Shown: piece by piece, positions 24,305 to 32,173 of the stretch | Position numbering within the stretch: position 1 is the stretch's first letter | Layout: each line of letters starts with the position of its first letter | Assembly: GCA_028818795.1 (NCBI GenBank) | Contig: JAPPND010000174.1 | Coordinates: forward strand, 1 to 34,421 | Source of the DNA: Gammaproteobacteria bacterium | Lineage (GTDB): Bacteria; Pseudomonadota; Gammaproteobacteria; Pseudomonadales; Azotimanducaceae | Direction of reading: 5' to 3' | Length of the DNA stretch: 34,421 bases | Made by a program: the position numbers and the translations under genes | Notes under the pieces: generated by a model | What the model was told of the DNA's origin: nothing | Databases searched by the model: none | Seen by the model: the letters and a program-made list of their open reading frames with translations, nothing else

Positions 24305-24307
24305 CGC

Positions 24308-25240
24308 CTACTCCAGCCGGACCCGGGGGTCGACGAACCCGTAGATCACGTCCACGACGATCACCATGAACACGAGGAACGCGCCGTAGAACACCGTCGT
24401 GCCCATGATGACGGTGTAGTCGGACTGCTGGACCGCCTGCACGAAGTAGCGCCCGAGCCCGGGAATCGCGAACACCAGTTCCACCACGAAGCCGCCCGTT
24501 GTGATGGCGGCGATGGACGGCCCCAGCACGGTGATGACCGGAAGGATGGCGTTGCGCAACTGGTGCTTGCGCAGGATGCGGGTAACCGGCAGGCCCTTGG
24601 ATCGGGCGGTGCGGATGAAGTCCGAGTTGGCGATCTCGAGCATCGACGAGCGCATGAGGCGCGTCAGGAAGGCCATCGTCCCGAGGCCGAGCACCATCGA
24701 CGGCACGATCATGTGCTGCACGGTTCCCCAGCCGGCGACCGGGAACAGCGTGAAGCCGAGCCAGTCGTTGATCTCCACCACGCTCAACTGCCCGAGCGCG
24801 GCGAACACGAACCCCGGCACCGAGATTCCCAGAATCACCAGGAACATGATCACGATGTCCGGCATCCGGTTGCGGTAAAGCGCCGTCAGGGCGCCCCATA
24901 GGATGCCGCCGAACGCGGCGAACACGATGGCGAGGATGCCGAGCGTCGCCGAGACCTTGAAGTGCTCGCGGATGATGTCGTTCACCTCGCGGTTCTGCTG
25001 GGTGAACGAGATGCCGAAGTCGCCGCTCGCCATGTTCTTGAGATAGATCCAGTACTGCTGGGCGATGGGCTTGTCGAGTCCGTAGCGGGCCTCCAGGTTG
25101 GCGCGGATCTCCGGCAGCACGGCCTTGTCGTTCATCAGCGGGTCGCCGGGTACGCCGTGCATGGCGAAGAACGTCGCCGTGGCGATGAACCACACCGTGA
25201 CGATGCCCTGGATCAGCCGTTTGATCGCGTAGAGGAACAC
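24308..25240 (-). CDS. oppB: Oligopeptide ABC transporter permease OppB
   Basis: A 310-aa inner-membrane permease. The N-terminus MFLYAIKRLIQGIVTVWFIATATFF is TM1; GDPLMNDKAVLPEIRANLEARYGLDKPIAQQYWIYL is the conserved periplasmic loop. EAA-type motif in SDFIRTARSKGLPVTRILRKHQLRNA; the C-terminal GGFVVELVFAIPGLGRYFV and VDVIYGFVDPRVRLE are diagnostic of OppB. Normal length. GTG start 25240. Pairs with OppC to form the channel. Lies 93 nt downstream of oppA; that spacer has no gene. Confidence 0.95.
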   Translation of the reverse strand: MFLYAIKRLIQGIVTVWFIATATFFAMHGVPGDPLMNDKAVLPEIRANLEARYGLDKPIAQQYWIYLKNMASGDFGISFTQQNREVNDIIREHFKVSATLGILAIVFAAFGGILWGALTALYRNRMPDIVIMFLVILGISVPGFVFAALGQLSVVEINDWLGFTLFPVAGWGTVQHMIVPSMVLGLGTMAFLTRLMRSSMLEIANSDFIRTARSKGLPVTRILRKHQLRNAILPVITVLGPSIAAITTGGFVVELVFAIPGLGRYFVQAVQQSDYTVIMGTTVFYGAFLVFMVIVVDVIYGFVDPRVRLE

Positions 25241-25333
25241 TATTTCGCCGGTCCGCGTTGCATCGCCGTCATTCTCACGGTGCCTTGGATGACGTCCTGC
25301 GTCGGTGGCATGGTCGATCCCGCGTTCTCGCCG

Positions 25334-27037
25334 CTAGTCGATCCACGCGCCCGTGTAGTCGGGGTCCGTTCCCACGGCGCGGCGCACGATGCCCTTGAGC
25401 CTCGGGTGGGAGACGTAGACCGAACCGCGTTCGTAGTTGACCACGATCGCCGCCTCGTCGTAGAGGATCTGCTGCACCCGGGCCATTGCGTCCATGCGCG
25501 TCTTGGTGTCGGACGAGGAACGCGCAATGTCGACCGCTTCGTCGAGTTCGGGACTGTCGAAGCGCCCGCGGTTGTTCTCGTTCCAAGACGCGAAGAGATC
25601 GGCGAACGTCATGGGATCGTCGTAGTCGGGGCCCCAGCCGGCCATCACGAGGTCGAAGTCGCCGGCCGTCATCTTGGCAAGCCGCTGCTTGAAGATCTGG
25701 GCGTCGATCTTGATGTCGATGCCGAGCTTCTGCTTGTAGAGGTTCTGGTAGTACTCCGCCTGCTTCTTGGCCGTGGGGCTGTCGCCGATCAGCATGACCA
25801 GCGTCGGTGGCCCGTCGAGGCCGAGTTCCTCGATCGCCAACGCCAGATGGCGCCGACCAGCCTCGTCGTCGGGCGGCGGGTCGGTAAGCGGGTACTCCTG
25901 GCGGAAGTAGCCGTCCACGCCCTTCAGCCACACCGGAAAGAGGGACGCGCCCGGCAGGTTTCCCGGCAGCTTGATGATCCGGTAGACCAGCTCCGGGGAG
26001 TCGTTGACCGCCTGGATGGCCTTGCGCAGGTGGTAGTTGCGGGTCAGGCGATCCTCGCGGTGGTTGAACTCCATGAAGAACACCGCGCCATCGCTGAACC
26101 GCTTGATCTTCCAACGCCGCTGCAGGGCATCGTCGAGGTTCTCCGCCACGAGCCCCGCCAGCGCGGTCTTGTTGTCCTTGAACAGGTTGATGATCGCGTT
26201 CGGGTCCGTGGTGAAGTAGGCGTAGTCGATGGCGTTCAGGCGGATGCGGTCGGCGTCCCAGTACTGCGGGTTCTTTTCCAGCCGTATGCCCGCGCCATGG
26301 ACCCATCGGGCGATCGTGAACGGGCCGTTGTAGAGCAGGTCCTCGGCGTCGGCGGCGTAGCGTCCCTCCCGGGACTCGTAGAACGCCTCGTTGATCGGGT
26401 TGTAGGTCGCGAAGGCCACCAGCTTGTCGAAGTAGGGAACGGGCCGCTCCAGGTGGACCTCGAGTGTCCGGTCGTCGACGGCGTAAACGCCGAGCGATTC
26501 CAAAGGCATCTCGCCACGGTTCACCGCTTCCGCGTTCTTCAGGCCGTAGAGAATGAAGGCGTATTCCGAGGCGTTGCGCGGGTCCAGTACCTTGCGCCAC
26601 GAGAATACGAAGTCGTGCGCCGTGATCGGTTCCCCGTTGCTCCACCGTGCCTCGGGTCGGAGCCAGAATGTCGCCGTGGTATCGCCGATCTCCCAATCCC
26701 GCGCGACGCCGCCGACCAGGCGGTTCTCGGCGTTGTAGCGCAGCAGGCCCTCCATGGTGTGTCCGAGGATGTTGAAGCTCACCGCGTCGGTGCCTCGGGT
26801 GGAATCGAGCTGCGGGGGCTCGCCGCCCAAGGACAGGGTGATCGTCCCGGTCGCGGAATCCACCGCCTCGCCTGCGCCGCCCTCGTTCCATTGGGCCAGC
26901 AGCCAGAGCAGTACGCCGAGCGCCGCGACGCCGATGCCGCCGAGATAGAGAATCTGACCGAGCGAGCGGATGTCGAGACCGGTACCCGCCACGCCCTCCG
27001 GGACGCTCGGACTTGGGGTATCGGCGATCTCGCTCAC
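25334..27037 (-). CDS. oppA: Oligopeptide-binding protein OppA (SBP family 5), membrane-anchored
   Basis: A 567-aa SBP_bac_5 protein that captures peptides for OppBCDF. Conserved parts: TLSLGGEPPQLDSTRGTDAVS, YNAENRLVGGVARDWEIGD, WSNGEPITAHDFVFSWRKVLDP, LLYNGPFTIARWVHGAGIRLEKNPQYWD and AGWGPDYDDPMTF. It has no lipobox or classical cleavable signal. Instead, 26 residues of cytoplasm-like sequence precede a single hydrophobic segment (about 27-49), so it is probably an uncleaved signal-anchor protein. GTG start 27037, 15 nt after the coxE stop, so it is likely in one operon with coxE. Confidence 0.92.
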   Translation of the reverse strand: MSEIADTPSPSVPEGVAGTGLDIRSLGQILYLGGIGVAALGVLLWLLAQWNEGGAGEAVDSATGTITLSLGGEPPQLDSTRGTDAVSFNILGHTMEGLLRYNAENRLVGGVARDWEIGDTTATFWLRPEARWSNGEPITAHDFVFSWRKVLDPRNASEYAFILYGLKNAEAVNRGEMPLESLGVYAVDDRTLEVHLERPVPYFDKLVAFATYNPINEAFYESREGRYAADAEDLLYNGPFTIARWVHGAGIRLEKNPQYWDADRIRLNAIDYAYFTTDPNAIINLFKDNKTALAGLVAENLDDALQRRWKIKRFSDGAVFFMEFNHREDRLTRNYHLRKAIQAVNDSPELVYRIIKLPGNLPGASLFPVWLKGVDGYFRQEYPLTDPPPDDEAGRRHLALAIEELGLDGPPTLVMLIGDSPTAKKQAEYYQNLYKQKLGIDIKIDAQIFKQRLAKMTAGDFDLVMAGWGPDYDDPMTFADLFASWNENNRGRFDSPELDEAVDIARSSSDTKTRMDAMARVQQILYDEAAIVVNYERGSVYVSHPRLKGIVRRAVGTDPDYTGAWID

Positions 27038-27052
27038 GATAAGCGCCCGTTC

Positions 27053-28522
27053 CTACGACACCATGCGCAACAGGTTACCGACGATGCGGTTCAGATGCAT
27101 GAGCGAATTGCACTCCTCCGCCTGGTGCACGTAGGCCGTGTACTTGCGCATCTCGGCATCGCCCACGTTCCAGGTGTTGCGCGACTCCGGATTCAGCCAA
27201 ATGACGCGCTTCGACCGATCATACATCTCCTTTAGGATGTCCGTGCGCGGGTCGCCGTAGTTGTTGCGCGCATCGCCCAGGATGATGATCGTCGTGCGGT
27301 TGTCCACCTCGTCCATGCAGAGCTTGCGGAAATCCTGGAAGGCCTGGCCGTAGTCCGTGGATCCGCCCGAGTAGTCGCGCAGCGTCTTGGCGATGGCATC
27401 CTCGATCTTGTTGCGTTCGAAGAGTTCCGTGACCTCCGCCAAGTCCGATGAGAACGCGAACGAGCGCACCTTCGGCATCACTTCCTCCAGGCTGTAGAGG
27501 AACATCAGCATGAACCGCGCGTAGGCGGCGACCGAACCGGACACGTCGCAGATGGCGAACACCTTGGGCCGATCCACCTTCACCGATTTCCAGTGCAGGT
27601 CGAAGATCGAGCCGTCGTAGCTCATGTTGTGCCGCAACGTCCGAGAGACGTGCAGTTGGCCCCGCTTGAACACCTTGCGCCGCCGGGAATGCAGCGCCGC
27701 GAGCTTCTTGGCCATGCGCAGCACGATCTCCTGGATCAGGCGGAAGTTGCGGTGCTCGATGTTGGATAGCTTGACCTTCTGCAAGAGGTCTTCGCGCAAT
27801 CGGCGGCCGGTGGCGTCGGCGTGGAGCAGGAACTGCCGCTCGACGTAGTCGCGCACCAACTCCCGCAGCCAGTCCCGGCGGCGCTTCAGTTCCTGGCCGA
27901 GGCGGCGCTCCGGGACTTGCGGGCTCGCGCGTAGCTCGGCGATCTCACGAACGAGATCCGCGAGCCCCATGGCATCCATGATCTTGCGCGTGTAGAGGCC
28001 CTTCTGGGTGAATACCTGGATCTGGGTGAGATCGGCCTCCTCGGCTGCTTCCGCCATCCGCATCGTGAGCTCGGTGGTGCCTTCCTGCATGAGCAAACGA
28101 GCGAGCGCGGAACGCGGCTCGGCCATGGCGCCGGGTCCGAGGTCTTCCTCCTCTTCTTCCTCCGCCGCCGCGTATTTGCTCTTCTTGCCTTTGCCGGGCG
28201 AGCCCTTGCCGCCACCGAGACCCTCGCCCTGGCCTTGGCCCTCGCCGCCGCCTTCGCCGTCTTCGCCGTCACCGTCTCCGTCGACGGCGACGCTCTGGCC
28301 CGCCAAGTCCTCGAACGAGAAGAACTGGTCGAAGGTGGTGTCGAAGGTCTCCTTCTCGTCCGCGGTCTTGGGCAGCACCAGCGCCAGCGAGTCCTTCAGG
28401 AACGCCCGGTCCCGGTAGCCGACCAGTTCCACGGCGTTCATGGCGTCGAGGGTCTCCGCCGGGGAAATGCGCACCTCGGCGTTGCGCAGGGCGGCGATGA
28501 AGTGGGTCAGCGTGCGGTCCAT
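27053..28522 (-). CDS. coxE: VWA-domain protein, CoxE family
   Basis: A 489-aa protein. The C-terminal von Willebrand A domain has the MIDAS residues in ICDVSGSVAAYA (DxSxS), YSGGSTDYGQAF (Thr) and ILGDARNNYG (Asp). The N-terminal half has the CoxE-type segments SLALVLPKTADEKETFDTTFDQFF. A low-complexity Gly/Glu/Lys stretch (about 80-125, GEGGGEGQGQGEGLGGG and AAAEEEEEEDLG) is an acidic linker. CoxE proteins work with the MoxR-type ATPase CoxD in maturing molybdenum hydroxylases. Its partner at 29929-30897 is separated by a DarTG module. ATG 28522; oppA follows after 15 nt. Confidence 0.85.
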   Translation of the reverse strand: MDRTLTHFIAALRNAEVRISPAETLDAMNAVELVGYRDRAFLKDSLALVLPKTADEKETFDTTFDQFFSFEDLAGQSVAVDGDGDGEDGEGGGEGQGQGEGLGGGKGSPGKGKKSKYAAAEEEEEEDLGPGAMAEPRSALARLLMQEGTTELTMRMAEAAEEADLTQIQVFTQKGLYTRKIMDAMGLADLVREIAELRASPQVPERRLGQELKRRRDWLRELVRDYVERQFLLHADATGRRLREDLLQKVKLSNIEHRNFRLIQEIVLRMAKKLAALHSRRRKVFKRGQLHVSRTLRHNMSYDGSIFDLHWKSVKVDRPKVFAICDVSGSVAAYARFMLMFLYSLEEVMPKVRSFAFSSDLAEVTELFERNKIEDAIAKTLRDYSGGSTDYGQAFQDFRKLCMDEVDNRTTIIILGDARNNYGDPRTDILKEMYDRSKRVIWLNPESRNTWNVGDAEMRKYTAYVHQAEECNSLMHLNRIVGNLLRMVS

Positions 28523-28574
28523 CGAGGACCACCTTAACGACTGTGCGCGATGGTGGCGAGCGGCTTCGGTAGAG

Positions 28575-29294
28575 TTAGGTCCCGCTCACCGCCGGGAGGG
28601 TCAGTTGTGGTTGATCGGGAGGACGCATCAGCATTGGGCCGCTCTTGAACACTCTGGCCAATGACTTCTCGCCAACACCGTCAGCAGAGGCGAGTTGACC
28701 CACTGTGTGGATCTCGTGCTGCTCCAACGCCTCGCGGATCACGGCGATTCGGTCGCGCCGGAGACCCGTGCGTGATGCAAGTTCAGTGTCGGGAACGTTG
28801 GTCCAAGCATGCCTGAGGGCTCCAATCAGGTCATCTTCCGCAGTGGGATCGTGCCGGTATATCTCAACGTCGATGTCGCAGGCACTGAGATGACCGGTCA
28901 TTATGTCGATTGCGACGTCCTCCGGGATGCGACCGTTGCGACCGCCGAGAACGGGGAAGGCAATCGACTCAATTCCCTTGTGTGAGTAAGTCGCGACGAA
29001 CTTCTCTAGTCCGTCGTGCAGGTACGACTCCTTGGACGGGTATTTCCAGTGGTTCTTTGTCGGGAAGTTGAGCACCCACTTCGTGCCCTCTCCCGGTTCG
29101 GGCTTGTAGAGCCAGAGCTTGCCAATGGTCAGGTTGCCCTCCCGGCAATAGCGCACGTAGCGATCGAACATTGCGGGATATCGCAGCTTGAATTCCAAAG
29201 CGAGGCCCGCCCCCATCACGCCAACGCAGTTGACGGTGTTGACGAGCGTCTGGCACTCGCTCGTAAAGATGTTAGCTCTGAGTATGCGAATCAT
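28575..29294 (-). CDS. darG: DarG-type macro-domain antitoxin (ADP-ribosyl glycohydrolase)
   Basis: A 239-aa protein. The N-terminal macro domain shows MIRILRANIFTSECQTLVNTVN, CVGVMGAGLALEFKLRYP and IESIAFPVLGGRNGRIP, the ADP-ribose-binding loops of DarG, which removes ADP-ribose from thymidine in DNA and also binds DarT. After about residue 150 comes ELASRTGLRRDRIAVIREALEQHEIH and LASADGVGEKSLARVFKSG, which looks like a helix-hairpin-helix segment and is not the standard DarG C-terminus I know. ATG 29294; the darT stop lies 22 nt inside. Complete and apparently intact. Confidence 0.85.
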   Translation of the reverse strand: MIRILRANIFTSECQTLVNTVNCVGVMGAGLALEFKLRYPAMFDRYVRYCREGNLTIGKLWLYKPEPGEGTKWVLNFPTKNHWKYPSKESYLHDGLEKFVATYSHKGIESIAFPVLGGRNGRIPEDVAIDIMTGHLSACDIDVEIYRHDPTAEDDLIGALRHAWTNVPDTELASRTGLRRDRIAVIREALEQHEIHTVGQLASADGVGEKSLARVFKSGPMLMRPPDQPQLTLPAVSGT

Positions 29295-29888
29295 CTTTGA
29301 AATAGTACTCGGGACGTACCTCAACTGGCCACAACGTGGGCCCAATCCGCGCCCGGGCCCAGTCGTTGTGTACCACGACACGATTGATGAGTTTGACGGG
29401 CACTTCGTCGGGTACGAGCACTTCGGCGCAACGTTTGCGCTTACCGTAGAGGAAGGCTGTCCAGTAGCGGGCCTTCAAACAGGTCCAATCAAGTTTCTGG
29501 AGATCGTCAGGCGAGTAGTAGAACTCGGTGTGTGGTGATGCGGCATTGCCGTCGGTGAAAACGACTCTGGGCATCCCCAGCACCGAGCTGTCGACATACA
29601 GAACCGCTAGGCGGCGTTGGTGTTGCTTCCGTCGATAAAGCATCGAACCGTTTGCCCTGAAGTAGAGGCAGACGTAGTTGTGCAACTGGCGACCATAGTG
29701 CGGATCGCAGATGCGCCGACGCCGATCTTGAACCTCGGGATCGGATATGTCCTTGGGCGATATCCCCCATGGGCTCGGTTGTGCGACTGTAAGCCCGCTT
29801 CCGCAATGCTCGAAACGTTGTCGACATCCGTGATGTGGTAGAGAAAACGGTCGACGTATCTCCAAACGCCAGATGATTGGTCGCTCAC
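29272..29888 (-). pseudogene. darT: DarT-type DNA ADP-ribosyltransferase toxin with a one-base frameshift
   Basis: The two frames join to a 205-aa DarT, the usual length. Frame one, from GTG 29888, gives FLYHITDVDNVSSIAEAGL and HNRAHGG. Frame two gives ISPKDISDPEVQDRRRRICDP, HNYVCLYFRANGSMLY, VVFTDGNAA, ARYWTAF and CAEVLVPDEVP (probable catalytic Glu). The break is at a G5 run (minus strand; 29764-29768). A sixth G would yield HNRAHGGISPKDISD without a seam. As written, the toxin is truncated after about 100 residues. Could be phase variation, decay or a base-calling error. It overlaps darG by 23 nt, typical for the module. The family ADP-ribosylates thymidine in ssDNA. Confidence 0.85.
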
Positions 29889-29910
29889 GCCTAGCGCCCC
29901 TCTTTGTCCA

Positions 29911-29936
29911 GACGACGAGACAAGCCCCCTACGGAC
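29911..29936. repeat. Degenerate REP-like repeat at the coxD/darT junction
   Basis: GAGACAAGCC followed by CCCTACGGA resembles GGGACAAGCCCGTC..CCTACGGA of the other copies with an internal four-base loss. CTA at 29929-29931 is the TAG stop of coxD. The hairpin itself is broken. Confidence 0.5.
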
Positions 29937-30897
29937 CGCGTTTGGCACCCACTCCGTCTGCCCGTACGGCCTTGTTCGTCAAAGTGGCAATCTCGGCGTC
30001 GACGTTTTCGATGTCCTCCTGGAACTTGAGGATCACGTTCAGGGTGTCGCGGACCAGTTCGGGATCGAGGCTCTCGGTATGCAACAGGAGCAGGGTGCGG
30101 GCCCAGTCGATGGTCTCGGAGATCGCGGGCACCTTCTTGAGGTCGAGATCGCGCAGATCCTGGATGAAGGTGACCAGTTGCCGTCGCAGTTCGGGGGGGA
30201 TGTCGGGAACCCTGGCATGGATGATGCGCTGCTCGAGATCGGCGTCGGGGAACGGGATGTAGAGATGCAGGCAGCGGCGCTTCAGCGCATCCGAGATCTC
30301 CCGGGTGTTGTTGCTGGTCAGAAAGACGATGGGGGGTTCCCGGTGCGCCTTGACGGTCCCGATCTCGGGGATCGACACCTGGAAGTCGGAGAGGATCTCG
30401 AGCAGCAGCGATTCGAACTCGTGATCGGACTTGTCCACCTCGTCGAGCAGCAGTACGCAGCCGTCCTCCTCGCGGAGGGCCTTGAGCAACGGCCGGGGCT
30501 CCAGGAACTCCTCGGAGAAGAAGATGTCGCCGAACTCGTGCAGCCTCGAAACGGATTCCGCGAACCCCTGGGCTCCTTGCAGAACCTCGTCGAGGGTCTC
30601 CTTCAACACCTGCGTGTAGAGGAGTTGCTTGCCGTACTTCCACTCGTAAATCGCCTTGGCCTCGTCGAGGCCTTCGTAGCACTGCAGGCGGATCAGCGGC
30701 AGCGCGAACATCTCGGCGGTGGTTTTGGCGAGTTCGGTCTTGCCGACTCCCGGCGGACCTTCGATGAGCACCGGCTTGCGGAGGTGGTACGCCAGGTAGA
30801 CGGCGGTCGCGATCTGGTTGCTGCAGATATAGCAGTGCGCCTCGAAGCTGTCCTTCAAGGAATCCACCGACTCCGCCAACTGCTCGATATCCGCCAC
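29929..30897 (-). CDS. coxD: MoxR-family AAA+ ATPase, CoxD type
   Basis: A 322-aa AAA+ ATPase. Walker A VLIEGPPGVGKTELAKT, Walker B GCVLLLDEVDKSD, sensor 1 IVFLTSNNTREI, arginine-finger region ALKRRCLHLYIPFPD. The KAIYEWKYGKQLLYTQ insert is typical of the CoxD branch. GTG 30897 starts MADIEQLAESVDSLKDSF, with GGAGG 4 nt before it; the open frame upstream of it lacks homology. CoxD with CoxE helps insert or mature the metal cofactor of Mo hydroxylases. CoxE is normally next; here DarTG intervenes. TAG stop is inside a REP-like repeat. Confidence 0.87.
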   Translation of the reverse strand: MADIEQLAESVDSLKDSFEAHCYICSNQIATAVYLAYHLRKPVLIEGPPGVGKTELAKTTAEMFALPLIRLQCYEGLDEAKAIYEWKYGKQLLYTQVLKETLDEVLQGAQGFAESVSRLHEFGDIFFSEEFLEPRPLLKALREEDGCVLLLDEVDKSDHEFESLLLEILSDFQVSIPEIGTVKAHREPPIVFLTSNNTREISDALKRRCLHLYIPFPDADLEQRIIHARVPDIPPELRRQLVTFIQDLRDLDLKKVPAISETIDWARTLLLLHTESLDPELVRDTLNVILKFQEDIENVDAEIATLTNKAVRADGVGAKRGP

Positions 30898-30945
30898 GAG
30901 TCCTCCGAACTGCCGCCACGAATTCGAACGGCGCAAAAGCAGGCC

Positions 30946-30951
30946 ATTATA
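30946..30951 (-). promoter_or_regulatory. Consensus -10 box for coxD
   Basis: On the minus strand TATAAT occurs at 30951-30946, 48 nt upstream of the coxD GTG; a matching -35 at the right spacing is poor. Still, it is a perfect -10 hexamer in GC-rich surroundings between divergent genes. Confidence 0.35.
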
Positions 30952-31030
30952 GCGTCCACTTCTCCGGCAACGTCGCTGCAGGAAAACCCGCGGTTTGCCG
31001 CGCGGGGCCGGTACAGCGACAATGGTCCGG

Positions 31031-32164
31031 ATGAATGCAGAACCAGCAAGACCCCTCGACGGTGTGCTAGTGGTCAGCCTCGAACAGGCTGTCGCCGCCC
31101 CGCTGGCGACCTGCCGTCTCGCCGATGCCGGGGCCCGGGTGATCAAGCTCGAACGCACCAACGGCGACTTCGCCCGGGCCTACGACACCGCCGCCAACGG
31201 TCAGTCGGCCTATTTCGCCTGGCTGAACCGGGGCAAGGAGTCCCTTACCGTCGACATCAAGAACGACGACGATCGGGCGCTCGTCCTGCGCATCCTCGCC
31301 AAGGCCGACGTGTTTATCCAGAACTTGGCGGTCGGTGCCGCGGCTCGGTCGGGTTTGGGGTCGGAGGATCTGCGCGCACGGTTCCCGCATCTCATCACCT
31401 GTGGAATCTCCGGGTACGGCGAGACCGGTCCCTATGCGGACATGAAGGCCTACGACCTGCTCGTGCAGGCCGAGTCCGGCCTCGTTTCGGTGAACGGGGC
31501 TCCGGGACCGTACGGCCGGGTCGGGATTTCCGTGTGCGACACGTCAACGGGGCTCGCAGCGGCGCTCGCCATCAACGAAGCCCTGGTCAAACGGCAGCAC
31601 ACCGGACTCGGTTCGGAGATCAAGATTTCGATGTTCGACGTCATGGCGGACCTGATGGCGGTGCCCTTGTTGCATCACGACTACCTGGGTGCCGGGCCCG
31701 AGCGCATCGGACTGGCGCATCCGTCCATCACGCCGTACGGCGGGTTCGTCACCGGCGATGGCGTGACACTGGTGATCTCCGTCCAGAACGACCGCGAATG
31801 GGAATCGTTCGCCACCAACGTCATGGGTTGCCCGGAACTGGTCGACGATCCCCGCTACGCCACCAATCCGGCGCGCCTGGAACGCCGCGAGGTGGTGGAC
31901 GGGATGGTGCAGGAGTTCTTCGGCCGTCACACGCGCGCGGAGATGGAGCACAAGCTGCGTTCGGCGCGAATCGCCTACGGCGCGGTCAACGACGTAACCG
32001 GCTTGTCGACCCACCCCCACCTGCGCCGGCTGACGGTCGACTCGGAAACCGGCGACGTGGAAGTTCCCGCCCATCCGAACGCCGCCGCCGCGCCCCCGAA
32101 GTCGCCCCGGCTGCCGCGCCTTGGCGAGCACAACGAGCACATACGGCAGGAATTCAGCCACTAA
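31031..32164 (+). CDS. CaiB/BaiF family (type III) CoA-transferase
   Basis: A 377-aa protein of the class III CoA-transferases, which move CoA between acyl groups by way of an aspartyl-CoA thioester. The N-terminus PLDGVLVVSLEQAVAAPLATCRLADAGARVIKLERTNGDFAR and NRGKESLTVDIKN are conserved. The catalytic Asp is Asp142 in MKAYDLLVQAESGL, and CGISGYGETGPY precedes it. Substrate not deducible; the nearest look-alikes include mesaconyl-CoA and formyl-CoA transferases. ATG 31031 (31022 also possible). First of three tightly packed plus-strand genes. Confidence 0.9.
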   Translation: MNAEPARPLDGVLVVSLEQAVAAPLATCRLADAGARVIKLERTNGDFARAYDTAANGQSAYFAWLNRGKESLTVDIKNDDDRALVLRILAKADVFIQNLAVGAAARSGLGSEDLRARFPHLITCGISGYGETGPYADMKAYDLLVQAESGLVSVNGAPGPYGRVGISVCDTSTGLAAALAINEALVKRQHTGLGSEIKISMFDVMADLMAVPLLHHDYLGAGPERIGLAHPSITPYGGFVTGDGVTLVISVQNDREWESFATNVMGCPELVDDPRYATNPARLERREVVDGMVQEFFGRHTRAEMEHKLRSARIAYGAVNDVTGLSTHPHLRRLTVDSETGDVEVPAHPNAAAAPPKSPRLPRLGEHNEHIRQEFSH

Positions 32165-32173
32165 GGAGTCCCG

